Shown here: one piece after another, positions 1 to 6,776 of the stretch
How positions within the stretch are numbered: position 1 is the first letter of the stretch
How the letters are laid out: each line of letters opens with the position of its first letter
From: an uncultured bacterium
GTDB lineage: Bacteria > Patescibacteriota > Minisyncoccia > Phycocordibacterales > UBA9973
Length of the DNA stretch: 9,732 nt
NCBI GenBank assembly: GCA_903869975.1
Contig: CAIQBF010000049.1
Span: 1-9,732 of the forward strand
Direction of reading: 5' to 3'
Program-made: the position numbers and the translations under genes
The notes under the pieces: generated by a model
What the model was told of the DNA's origin: nothing
The model's input: only the letters and a program-made list of their open reading frames with translations
Databases searched by the model: none

Positions 1-42
1 CTTAAAATAATAAAAATTGAAGACATAATACAATAATAAAAA

Positions 43-70
43 GGCGCATCACCACAATCGGAGATGCGCC
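43..70 (-). terminator. Intrinsic terminator ending the five-gene operon
   Basis: A perfect 8-bp stem (GGCGCATC at 43-50 pairs with GATGCGCC at 63-70) closes a 12-base loop. Read on the minus strand, the stem is followed by TTTTTATTATT, a good U-tract. It begins about 20 bases after the TAA of the cysteine-rich gene. On the plus strand the stem is followed by only four T, so it may work weakly in that direction too. Confidence 0.85.
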
Positions 71-89
71 TTTTATCATGCAAATCGTA

Positions 90-1802
90 TTAAACTATTT
101 CTTTCTGATAGCACTGTTCACAATACACAATCTCAGGCCGGCCAGGCGCATAGGCTGTCTCGAATCCCACAGAACATCTTCCTTCATGCCCATGATTCCC
201 CTGCTCACACATGCAATCGCGATGCCAGAGATGGAGCGGGGTTTTCATCCTGACACGAGCATAGTGACGGCAATTGGGACACAGCTGCGGAAGCGGCAAT
301 TTCATCGAGCGGTAAAACTGAAGCTCTTCCGGTAAAATACGGAACGCGGTCGCACACTGATCCTCGCAGGTACCCCCATGAGCGCACGCGATAGTCTCCT
401 TGAGAATACTATCGGAAACATCCTGAATACGGTCAGGAAGTTCGCTTGCCGCAATCGTTACCGAATACGTGCGAGGCTCTCGATCACGCCAAGCATACCC
501 CGCTGCAATCGCTTCCTCTTTCTTGAGGGGAAAATAATCCTGAGCGATGGTTTCGTTGTATGCAAACGGAGAAAATTCACTCGGGAAAAATTCGCCATAT
601 TCACCACGCGCACGCATCGTCTCGCGGATTCTCGGCACAAGAACCTCGTACTCCTCTTTCTCGTATGGCCGATTGAAAATACAGTAATTCTTGCTGCGAA
701 GACCTACGCAGCCGAAACAATTCGTGCAATCGAAACATTCATACGAATATTCCATGTCGCTCCCGCCCCAAATGTATGCGGAAAAGAAAATGCGCTGTCC
801 GGTAACAGAAAGAACGTCGCAAAAAAGCTCTGCTCCATCCCAGGCGATGAGCGCATCGCGACCATCCCGGGCGTTGTTCCACACTCGGTAGCAGTACGCA
901 CACTCTTCCACATTGTCATCAGCCAAGAAACAATCGCGGCAATTACGTGCGTTCATGATTTGGTCGCCAGACACGTTGTGCGCATTCACGATCGCTGCAT
1001 ATTTACGCGGAACAGAGAGCTTGAGCTCATCGAATTTCTCGCGAGCTTCTTCGAGAGAGGCACGGCCACCCTCATAGATTTCGTCCATAACCGCTTTGTA
1101 ATCCTCTTTGGAATAGCGCACGTTGAAAATACAATACTGTGCACTCCGGAGACCCACGCAGCCGAAACAATTCGTGCAGTTGCGGCAGTTATACAAGAGC
1201 ATCGAATCCGAGCAGGTCTCACAGTCCTGTATAAAAGCCGAACGGCTGCATTTGTGCGAGTCGACAATCTCGTAGCACATCTCACAGCGACTAGACTGAT
1301 GTCCGTCGAAACACGTACGCATGTGGCGGATAACCGTAAAAAGATATGCGCTATCCTCTGATTTAGTAGCACTCGCGCATAAATAACAGTTCTTGGTATC
1401 GAGGGTATGATTGGTGTACTCGCTTCTGACATTACTCTTCTGAAACAGATTTGGATGCGGCACCTCGTACCAAAGCTCGCGGAACTGCTCAAAGAAACCA
1501 CGTGAGAAATCGTATTCACGTCCATAATCAAAAGGATCCCACGCGTCGGTTTTCCAGTAGGATTCATCGTACACCGTGATCGGAATATCAGAATGATACA
1601 TGGAAAGCACTAGTTTCCCGGTCGCAGCACATGGGCGTTTATACCACGCGCGCTCATTTCGCCAGAGCATTCGGCGGATGAGGCGGCAATGAGGACAGAG
1701 CGTCGGGAAAGGAACAGAGACCTTGTCGTAAAAAGAAATATCGTCAGACTCGACAACGAAGTCTTTGCGACAGGTCCTGCAATTCCGTATTGATGATTCC
1801 AT
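90..1802 (-). CDS. Cysteine-rich, zinc-ribbon-like protein of unknown function
   Basis: 570 residues with about 38 cysteines, many as CxxC pairs, and no signal peptide or membrane segment, so probably cytoplasmic. An N-terminal four-cysteine zinc-ribbon pattern (C8/C11 and C36/C39) sits around FYDKVSVPFPTLCPHCR. A similar block, FYRSMKLPLPQLCPNCR, recurs near residues 497-512, as if the same module caps both ends. The middle carries two near-identical Cys blocks (residues 209-235 and 359-385, starting CTNCFGCVGLRS) exactly 150 residues apart, each ending in an acidic/aromatic SKEDY or EKEEY segment. From memory, proteins of this look are common in Parcubacteria and are annotated as hypothetical; I know of no assigned function. 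Structural zinc binding is an inference. It is the last gene of the run, 15 bases after trmD, before a strong terminator. ATG start; the only purine stretch upstream (GAAAGAG) lies too close to act as a normal ribosome site. Confidence 0.88.
   Translation of the reverse strand: MESSIRNCRTCRKDFVVESDDISFYDKVSVPFPTLCPHCRLIRRMLWRNERAWYKRPCAATGKLVLSMYHSDIPITVYDESYWKTDAWDPFDYGREYDFSRGFFEQFRELWYEVPHPNLFQKSNVRSEYTNHTLDTKNCYLCASATKSEDSAYLFTVIRHMRTCFDGHQSSRCEMCYEIVDSHKCSRSAFIQDCETCSDSMLLYNCRNCTNCFGCVGLRSAQYCIFNVRYSKEDYKAVMDEIYEGGRASLEEAREKFDELKLSVPRKYAAIVNAHNVSGDQIMNARNCRDCFLADDNVEECAYCYRVWNNARDGRDALIAWDGAELFCDVLSVTGQRIFFSAYIWGGSDMEYSYECFDCTNCFGCVGLRSKNYCIFNRPYEKEEYEVLVPRIRETMRARGEYGEFFPSEFSPFAYNETIAQDYFPLKKEEAIAAGYAWRDREPRTYSVTIAASELPDRIQDVSDSILKETIACAHGGTCEDQCATAFRILPEELQFYRSMKLPLPQLCPNCRHYARVRMKTPLHLWHRDCMCEQGNHGHEGRCSVGFETAYAPGRPEIVYCEQCYQKEIV
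648..728 (-). repeat. Internal coding repeat, copy 2 (Cys block)
   Basis: Encodes residues 359-385 of the cysteine-rich protein. It is the second copy of a 27-residue block that also lies 450 bases away at 1098-1178. The 23 bases at 706-728 are identical to 1156-1178, while the rest has diverged more, as expected for an old duplication with strong constraint or gene conversion. Confidence 0.8.
1098..1178 (-). repeat. Internal coding repeat, copy 1 (Cys block)
   Basis: Encodes residues 209-235 of the cysteine-rich protein, with Cys at 209, 212, 215 and 224. All four are kept in the copy at 648-728 (359, 362, 365, 374). The shared motif is CTNCFGCVGLRS, then two variable residues, then YCIFN. 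Confidence 0.8.
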
Positions 1803-1817
1803 ACTCTTTCAGTATAC

Positions 1818-2531
1818 CTATTTTTCAGACGCTTCTCTCCCTTTGTTTTTCCATTCTTCGATCTCTTTATGGTTCCCCGAAAGCAGTACCGGCGGGACCG
1901 CGTGCTTCTTCCCCTTCCATTCAAGAATTTCTGGTCGAGTATAAAATTCACTGCTTGATACGCGTTCCTCTTCGAGCGACTCAAACTTGCCGAGCACTCC
2001 AGGGATCTGGCGAGCCATGCAGTCTATCAATATCATAGCCGGAAGCTCACCTCCGGTGAGTACGTAGTCACCGATAGATACATCTTCCGCTTTCAGTATT
2101 TTCGCCACACGCGCGTCGATACCCTCGTAGCGACCACTAAGCATAATGATATCGGTATATTTTTTCGCCGCAGTCTTTGCATACTCGGTGGTAAATTTTG
2201 CGCCACTCGGACTGAAATTGATTACTTTCACTTTTGCTTTCGCGCCAGCCTTCGTGCGCCGCGCGATTTTCTTTGCAACGCTTTCAACCGCTTTGAGTAT
2301 AGGTTCAGCGCGAAGCACCATGCCTGGACCGCCGCCGAACGGACGATCGTCTACAATACGAGAAACATTCCCGTCTGGCCATACACGCTTATACTTCTTA
2401 CCCGTCACAAACATGCGCGGATTCGCAAACAAAACTTTGATCTTTTTTTCCTTGATGGCACGCCCGATAATCGACTCCTTGAGATAGGAATCGAAAGCTT
2501 CAGGAAACAGCGTGATCACATGAAAATGCAT
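1818..2531 (-). CDS. trmD: tRNA (guanine-N1)-methyltransferase TrmD
   Basis: Methylates N1 of G37 in tRNAs that have G36, using S-adenosylmethionine, and so prevents +1 frameshifting; usually essential. The 237 residues show the family in order: N-terminal HVITLFPEAF, DDRPFGGGPGM (61-71), the trefoil-knot SAM loop LSGRYEGIDARV (131-142), SIGDYVLTGGELPAM (152-166), candidate catalytic Asp169 in LID, and the C-terminal YTRPE and VLLSGNH motifs. Length is close to the usual 240-255. Two oddities: a loop of about a dozen extra residues (near 44-57) before DDRPFGGG, and a Lys/Ala/Arg-rich stretch at 87-102. It lies 13 bases after the ABC ATPase gene and 15 before the cysteine-rich gene, instead of in the common rpsP-rimM-trmD-rplS cluster. 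ATG start with an A/T-rich upstream and no Shine-Dalgarno. Confidence 0.96.
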   Translation of the reverse strand: MHFHVITLFPEAFDSYLKESIIGRAIKEKKIKVLFANPRMFVTGKKYKRVWPDGNVSRIVDDRPFGGGPGMVLRAEPILKAVESVAKKIARRTKAGAKAKVKVINFSPSGAKFTTEYAKTAAKKYTDIIMLSGRYEGIDARVAKILKAEDVSIGDYVLTGGELPAMILIDCMARQIPGVLGKFESLEEERVSSSEFYTRPEILEWKGKKHAVPPVLLSGNHKEIEEWKNKGREASEK

Positions 2532-2544
2532 ATCAATATAAAAA

Positions 2545-3228
2545 TTATTTCTTCGGGTTCAGTACATCGCCCACAAGCTTGCCGTCCGCCATAGTGATCG
2601 TGCGATGTGCGAGTTTTGCATACTCAGGCTCATGCGTAACCATAACGATAGTCTGTCCTTCCCGGTTTAGATCAAGAAACGTCTGCATGACCTGATCGCT
2701 CGTTTCAGAATCGAGGTTCGCAGTCGGCTCATCGGCGAAAATGATTTTCGGATCATGGCCGATAGCTCGAGCGATAGCAACACGCTGCTGCTGTCCGCCA
2801 GAGAGCTGACTCGGAAGATTATTCATTCGATCGAGCAAGCCGACACGCTCAAGCGCCTTTTTGGCCTTTGCTTCAGCATCTTCGATCGAATACCCCTGCA
2901 TAAGGAGCGGGACGACGGTATTCTCAAGTGCTGTGAGCGATGGAATGATAGCGTAGTCTTGAAAGATGTACCCGAGCTCATTGAGGCGCGTCATCGTGCG
3001 CTCATTCTCAGAGACTGGGACCATATCTCGGCCGTCAATGAGTACCTCGCCGCTTGTTGGCAGATCGAGCAAACCGAGCTGATACAAAAGCGTGGATTTA
3101 CCAGAACCAGACTTGCCGGTGATCGTAAGGAACTGCCCTTCTGGGACGGAAAAGCTAAGCGAGTTGAGCGCAGTGATGATCTGCTCGCCGCTTTGAAATA
3201 TTTTTGTGAGTTGTTTTACCGCAATCAT
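2545..3228 (-). CDS. ABC transporter ATP-binding protein, MacB/LolD type
   Basis: ATPase subunit of a type VII (MacB/LolD/FtsE-like) ABC system that drives the neighbouring permease. All motifs are intact in 227 residues: Walker A GKSGSGKST (38-46), Q-loop Gln90, signature LSGGQQQR (142-149), Walker B IIFADEP (162-168), D-loop NLDS (171-174) and H-loop His199 in VTHEP. Size and the TANLDSE sequence match the LolD/MacB group. No membrane segment; it acts on the inner face of the cytoplasmic membrane. The start is 12 bases after the permease stop. The upstream bases are pyrimidine-rich with no Shine-Dalgarno, so translation may depend on reinitiation after the permease. Substrate cannot be read from the sequence. 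Confidence 0.95.
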   Translation of the reverse strand: MIAVKQLTKIFQSGEQIITALNSLSFSVPEGQFLTITGKSGSGKSTLLYQLGLLDLPTSGEVLIDGRDMVPVSENERTMTRLNELGYIFQDYAIIPSLTALENTVVPLLMQGYSIEDAEAKAKKALERVGLLDRMNNLPSQLSGGQQQRVAIARAIGHDPKIIFADEPTANLDSETSDQVMQTFLDLNREGQTIVMVTHEPEYAKLAHRTITMADGKLVGDVLNPKK

Positions 3229-3240
3229 AGAGTGTAAGGA

Positions 3241-4518
3241 TTATCTTCCGAGAATCGCGCTGAGCGTATTCTGTCTAATAACGATGCGCGCAGGAATATA
3301 TCCAGCAATAATAGTCGTAATGAGCAAGATACCCGCGCGCAGGAATGTTCCACTCACTGTTGCAACGAGGATACCATCTGAAAACGGGAAATTAATCGGA
3401 TTCGCTGCGAAATACGGTTTGATGAGCGCAAAGACGAGCACCATGCCGATCGCAACACCAATGAGCGCGTACATAAATGCCTGGAACATATACGAGTACA
3501 AAATAGCGCGGCGATTGATGCCGATGCCTTTTAGAATACCGATAAAGCGGCGGCGAGTGATCGCGTTCACGAAGATAACGATAAAGATCGTAATCGAAGC
3601 AACGATAAGTCCGATACCCGAGATGGCATTACCGAGAATTCCAAACGTGTCTTTGATGTCTTGGAGGAATTTGGGAAACGCTTCCGATGCCGTCTGCACG
3701 CGAGCATATTCTCCTACCCCTGAATCAAGCAGAAATTGCTTGGCTGCGACAGGATCAGTGCCTGGCAAAAGCTGAATAGCAATCGTCGACGCGTTGAGGT
3801 CAGTGCGTCCCGTCATTTTGCGAACCTCGCTCGCAAGACCGATGACCGACGTATCAAATTCATCAACCTTCGAAGACACGATACCCTTTACGTAATATTC
3901 TTTCTGGTTTTTACCAACAGTAAGACGAATGCGAGACCCTACAGAAACATTCTTGAGCGTCTGAAATCCTGGAGCTTCGATCGGCGTAAATTCATAGAGA
4001 AGATTCTTTCCGATGAGAACACTATCCTGGTCTTGCGGCGTCAGATATGACCCACGAATAATAAATTTTGAAACGCCAGAAAATTTCTCCTCTTGAACAG
4101 GATCAATTCCCATAAAGATACCCCCTGCCCCGTCAGCAAGCTGTCCTGGTTCGAGTGTCTTACGGTAATTTGATTCCACTCGAGCCGAACCTGTGTAGCG
4201 GACAGTTTCGTCTTTGTACCCTGGAATAGTCGCCGCAATAGCAGCAACTTTTGGCGTCTGTTCGATATACGAACGATCGAGAAACGAAGAAATAACAATA
4301 TCGCCGATAGCGTATTTTTTCTGCGCGTCCTCCGATCCCTGAATAAGTCCGATAAGAATACCCGACACAACAACAAGGTTAAGAAACGTGAACGTCATCA
4401 CGAGTACGATAAGACCCGTCGTCCAAATATTGGCGCGTTTAATATCACGCTTTGCGAGATACCAGCCGACTTTCACGTTCTGAGAGAATGAATTTTCGAT
4501 ACGATTGCGATCAGCCAT
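3241..4518 (-). CDS. ABC transporter permease, FtsX/MacB family
   Basis: 425-residue membrane subunit with the MacB layout: a basic N-terminal segment, TM1 about 33-57, a large extracytoplasmic domain about 60-290, then three closely spaced helices at about 295-318, 340-365 and 385-408. The stretch after TM2 (TRRRFIGILKGIGINRRAIL, 321-340) matches the family's coupling segment that contacts the ATPase. The protein ends in the family-type tail PARIVIRQNTLSAILGR. MacB itself fuses ATPase and permease; here they are separate genes, as in many monoderm-type systems. Such systems act as mechanotransmitters that couple ATP hydrolysis to movements of the outer domain, typically for export of peptides, antibiotics or lipoproteins. 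Nine bases separate it from the adaptor gene. No Shine-Dalgarno before the ATG. Confidence 0.92.
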   Translation of the reverse strand: MADRNRIENSFSQNVKVGWYLAKRDIKRANIWTTGLIVLVMTFTFLNLVVVSGILIGLIQGSEDAQKKYAIGDIVISSFLDRSYIEQTPKVAAIAATIPGYKDETVRYTGSARVESNYRKTLEPGQLADGAGGIFMGIDPVQEEKFSGVSKFIIRGSYLTPQDQDSVLIGKNLLYEFTPIEAPGFQTLKNVSVGSRIRLTVGKNQKEYYVKGIVSSKVDEFDTSVIGLASEVRKMTGRTDLNASTIAIQLLPGTDPVAAKQFLLDSGVGEYARVQTASEAFPKFLQDIKDTFGILGNAISGIGLIVASITIFIVIFVNAITRRRFIGILKGIGINRRAILYSYMFQAFMYALIGVAIGMVLVFALIKPYFAANPINFPFSDGILVATVSGTFLRAGILLITTIIAGYIPARIVIRQNTLSAILGR

Positions 4519-4527
4519 ACAAAAAGA

Positions 4528-6072
4528 CTATTTCGCGATAAGTGCAACCTTCTCACCCTCAGTGAGACCAGTCAGCACCTCGACAAGATTTCCATCGCCG
4601 ACAAGACCGATAGTGATCGGACGCGAAGTATATTTTTCTTTCTTTTCATCGGTTATAACATTGACCGTAGATACCCCGTCAGCAGTTGTTGTGACTGCGG
4701 CTTTCGGAATCACAAGTGAAGCCGGGTGTGTCCATGCAGTAATCGTCATATTCGCGTTCATGCCGGGACGAATAGCATTCTTGCCTGATGGATCAGTAAT
4801 TGAAACTTTGATGACATAGTTCGCAACGCCATCGGTAGTTGTAGCAGACGGGTCGATATGCACGACGCTGCCGGTAAACGAAACATCAGGGCCAAAAGCA
4901 TCGAGCGTCATCACGACAGGCTGGCCGATCATGACTTTTGCAATATTGGTTTCGTTGATATTTGCCTCGACGTAGAGATTGCTCACATCCTGGAGCACGA
5001 CAACTTTTTTCTGAGCCTCAACGCGTTCACCAATTTTTGTATCAACATGTACGATAGTCCCGTTTGCAGGAGCAGTAAGAACTTTGTTGCTGTAGGTCGC
5101 CTGTGCTGAAGCAACTTGTGCCTCTGCGGTAAGTACCTGAGCCTCTGCAACAGCAAGATCAGCTGGACGAGCTGCCGCCTTCTTCAAATCAAGATCAGCT
5201 TGGCGCTGTGCAAGGGCAGCAGCAGAAGCAGCTACGATACTGTCACGATTTCCGAGCGCAGTCTGGTACGCGTTGTACTGAGTTAAATATGTCGCCGACT
5301 TCGTATTAGGAAGCAAAACAGTCCAAGTGCGATCAGAAGACAGCGTGCTTTCAGGGAACTGAATGAAAAGACCCTTCGTACCAAGCGCTGTTGGGGCACT
5401 TGAGCTAAGCGGTGCTGTTCCGATTTCGAGACCACTGTAGTTGAAGTACTGTCCACTTCCAGCAGTATACACAGAAATTACGTATGAGCCCTCTTTCTCA
5501 CCGGTGTATGTGCCAGTAACTGTTGGGGCAGTTCCTGAAGAACCGGACGTAAGCACGGGGGTAAGGTCAGCAGAAAGAAGCGCGCGGTGAGCATTTGCAA
5601 CAAGCGTATCTTGGAGTTTCTTGGTATTTGCAAGATCTGTCTCAGCGCTCTTAAACGCAGCCTGCGCAACAGCAACCTCTTCGTTTGAAGCACCCTCACT
5701 CACTTTCTGGTAGTTTGCTTGTGCAGATTTGAGTCCAGCTTGAGCCTGAGCAAGCGCCGCATATTCCGTACGGTTATCGAGCATTGCAAGTGTTTGACCG
5801 CGGTAAACCTTAGTGCCGACAGCAACAGGGAGCGAACTCACGAGACCACCAGCAGAAAATGAAAGATTGAGGTCGATCTGCGACGTCACTTGGCCAGTAG
5901 CAAGAACCGTCTGTTTGAGATCGGCTTTCTCGACAGCAATCGCCGTAACGGTTGACGCTGACTGTCGTGTAAGAAGTGCGATAAGGATGAGAATAACGAC
6001 GCCACCTAACACCCAAAAACGCTTAGGGTGTAACTTATAATAAGCTTTTAATGACTCAAATTTATTTTTCAT
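4528..6072 (-). CDS. HlyD/MacA-type efflux adaptor with an unusual tip insert
   Basis: 514 residues. A single N-terminal anchor (about 19-35) follows a basic start. The first lipoyl half is at about 72-100 (SFSAGGLVSSLPVAVGTKVYRGQ begins it). A helical arm rich in Ala and Gln runs about 102-164, returning at 266-328. The second lipoyl half is near 331-362 (TAPANGTIVHVDTKIGERV), then beta-barrel and membrane-proximal domains to the end (IRPGMNANMTI, GLVGDGNLVEVLTGL). The family bridges an ABC or RND pump to outer parts of the envelope. The unusual part is residues 165-265: a Gly/Ser/Thr-rich, beta-looking insert at the tip of the helical hairpin, where MacA contacts TolC. No TolC homologue is seen here. 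First gene of the operon, with a strong promoter only a few bases upstream, so its mRNA may be nearly leaderless. Confidence 0.92.
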   Translation of the reverse strand: MKNKFESLKAYYKLHPKRFWVLGGVVILILIALLTRQSASTVTAIAVEKADLKQTVLATGQVTSQIDLNLSFSAGGLVSSLPVAVGTKVYRGQTLAMLDNRTEYAALAQAQAGLKSAQANYQKVSEGASNEEVAVAQAAFKSAETDLANTKKLQDTLVANAHRALLSADLTPVLTSGSSGTAPTVTGTYTGEKEGSYVISVYTAGSGQYFNYSGLEIGTAPLSSSAPTALGTKGLFIQFPESTLSSDRTWTVLLPNTKSATYLTQYNAYQTALGNRDSIVAASAAALAQRQADLDLKKAAARPADLAVAEAQVLTAEAQVASAQATYSNKVLTAPANGTIVHVDTKIGERVEAQKKVVVLQDVSNLYVEANINETNIAKVMIGQPVVMTLDAFGPDVSFTGSVVHIDPSATTTDGVANYVIKVSITDPSGKNAIRPGMNANMTITAWTHPASLVIPKAAVTTTADGVSTVNVITDEKKEKYTSRPITIGLVGDGNLVEVLTGLTEGEKVALIAK

Positions 6073-6082
6073 ATATGCGTAT

Positions 6083-6111
6083 ATTTTAGCACAAAAAATA
6101 GTATCCGTAAA
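6083..6111 (-). promoter_or_regulatory. Promoter of the export-trmD operon
   Basis: On the minus strand: -35 TTTACG (revcomp of 6106-6111, 4 of 6 consensus), a 17-base spacer, then TAAAAT (revcomp of 6083-6088, 5 of 6) preceded by TGC, an extended -10. Predicted transcription start is near 6076, only about four bases before the adaptor ATG at 6072. It starts the five-gene run that ends at 43-70. The -35 lies just upstream of the nitroreductase stop codon. Confidence 0.7.
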
Positions 6112-6116
6112 CGGCG

Positions 6117-6740
6117 CTACTCTGCACGGAAATCAAAGAGATCTTCCTTTGGAAAGCGGACTTTTTTTCGCATAGATGGCTGGGCGGGGTCGGCAGGATC
6201 ACGATACCCAACCGCCATGATAACGACAGGCTGTATGTATTCAGGCAGGCCTAAAATAGAGTGGAATTCCGCCGGACTAAATCCCTCCATCGGAGCAGCA
6301 TCCACTCCAAGCTCAGCGCACGCGGCAAGAGCAAAGCCGAGCGCGATGTATGTCTGACGCGCGGCCCACGCACGCAGCGCGCTCGGCTCTACAAGAGTAG
6401 CTCGATCTACCGTCGTGCGCAGGCCAGCAAGCGCCTCAATGGTCGTTCCTTGGATTTCTGCCACAAGCGCAATCTGCTTTTCTGCTCGATCTGGATAATC
6501 AGTACGCGTACAGAATACAAAAAGATGCGAAGCGTCGATCTTGCCTATCTGCTTCGATGACTGAATAAGCTGGTTCTTCAATTCCCCACTCGCCACAATC
6601 ACGTGGTACGGCTGAGCACCGCTTGCCGATGGTGCGAGATGAATCGCTTCAACGATACTATCGAGATCGGATGCGCTCACCGCTCGTCCATCGAATTTTT
6701 TTGTTGCATATCGCCAGGAAAGATTTTTGAGGAATGACAT
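6117..6740 (-). CDS. Nitroreductase family protein, NfsB-like
   Basis: 207-residue FMN-dependent NAD(P)H oxidoreductase of the nitroreductase superfamily, presumably cytosolic and dimeric. The start MSFLKNLSWRYATKKFD matches the NfsB group; Arg10 and Lys14 are the expected FMN-phosphate contacts. LAPSASGAQPYHVIV (36-50) is the second FMN-binding segment. AWAARQTYIALGFALAACAELGVDAAPMEGF (from 124) is the conserved helix and flavin-side loop, and VGYRDPADPAQPSMRKKVRFP (from 177) is the usual C-terminal part. Length is normal (about 200-220). Physiological substrate is unknown; members reduce nitro compounds, quinones or flavins. It has its own promoter-like TATAAT six bases before the ATG and no Shine-Dalgarno. 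No convincing terminator separates it from the downstream adaptor gene, so some read-through into that operon is possible. Confidence 0.93.
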   Translation of the reverse strand: MSFLKNLSWRYATKKFDGRAVSASDLDSIVEAIHLAPSASGAQPYHVIVASGELKNQLIQSSKQIGKIDASHLFVFCTRTDYPDRAEKQIALVAEIQGTTIEALAGLRTTVDRATLVEPSALRAWAARQTYIALGFALAACAELGVDAAPMEGFSPAEFHSILGLPEYIQPVVIMAVGYRDPADPAQPSMRKKVRFPKEDLFDFRAE

Positions 6741-6761
6741 GCAGCTATTATACGGTACAAT
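6734..6761 (+). promoter_or_regulatory. Possible plus-strand promoter
   Basis: ATGACA (6734-6739, 5 of 6 to TTGACA), a 16-base spacer and TACAAT (6756-6761, 5 of 6 to TATAAT). It points at the small plus-strand ORF starting at 6777, with a predicted start near 6768. The sites overlap the minus-strand -10 of the nitroreductase and the first codons of that gene, so the two promoters would compete. Confidence 0.4.
6747..6752 (-). promoter_or_regulatory. -10 element of the nitroreductase gene
   Basis: Perfect TATAAT on the minus strand, separated by exactly six bases (AGCTGC) from the ATG at 6740. Transcription would begin at or within one base of the start codon, which implies a leaderless mRNA. 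No good -35 is visible at 16-18 bases (AAGGAT or shifts of it). Confidence 0.55.
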
Positions 6762-6776
6762 ACTAAAAAATCCTTT

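Noticed and set aside
1..42. A/T-rich left edge as a plus-strand promoter
   Set aside because: TTGAAG and TACAAT are present but only six bases apart, and no plus-strand gene follows.
378..1361. A 327-codon plus-strand open frame
   Set aside because: It lies wholly antisense to the cysteine-rich gene. Cys codons (TGY) and their neighbours seldom produce stops on the opposite strand, so long antisense frames are expected; the protein shows no domain and mirrors the duplication of the real gene.
6105..6114. Short hairpin CCGT-AA-ACGG after the nitroreductase gene as a terminator
   Set aside because: Only four base pairs with a 2-base loop, and the T run begins several bases away. The same bases are better explained as part of the adaptor promoter.
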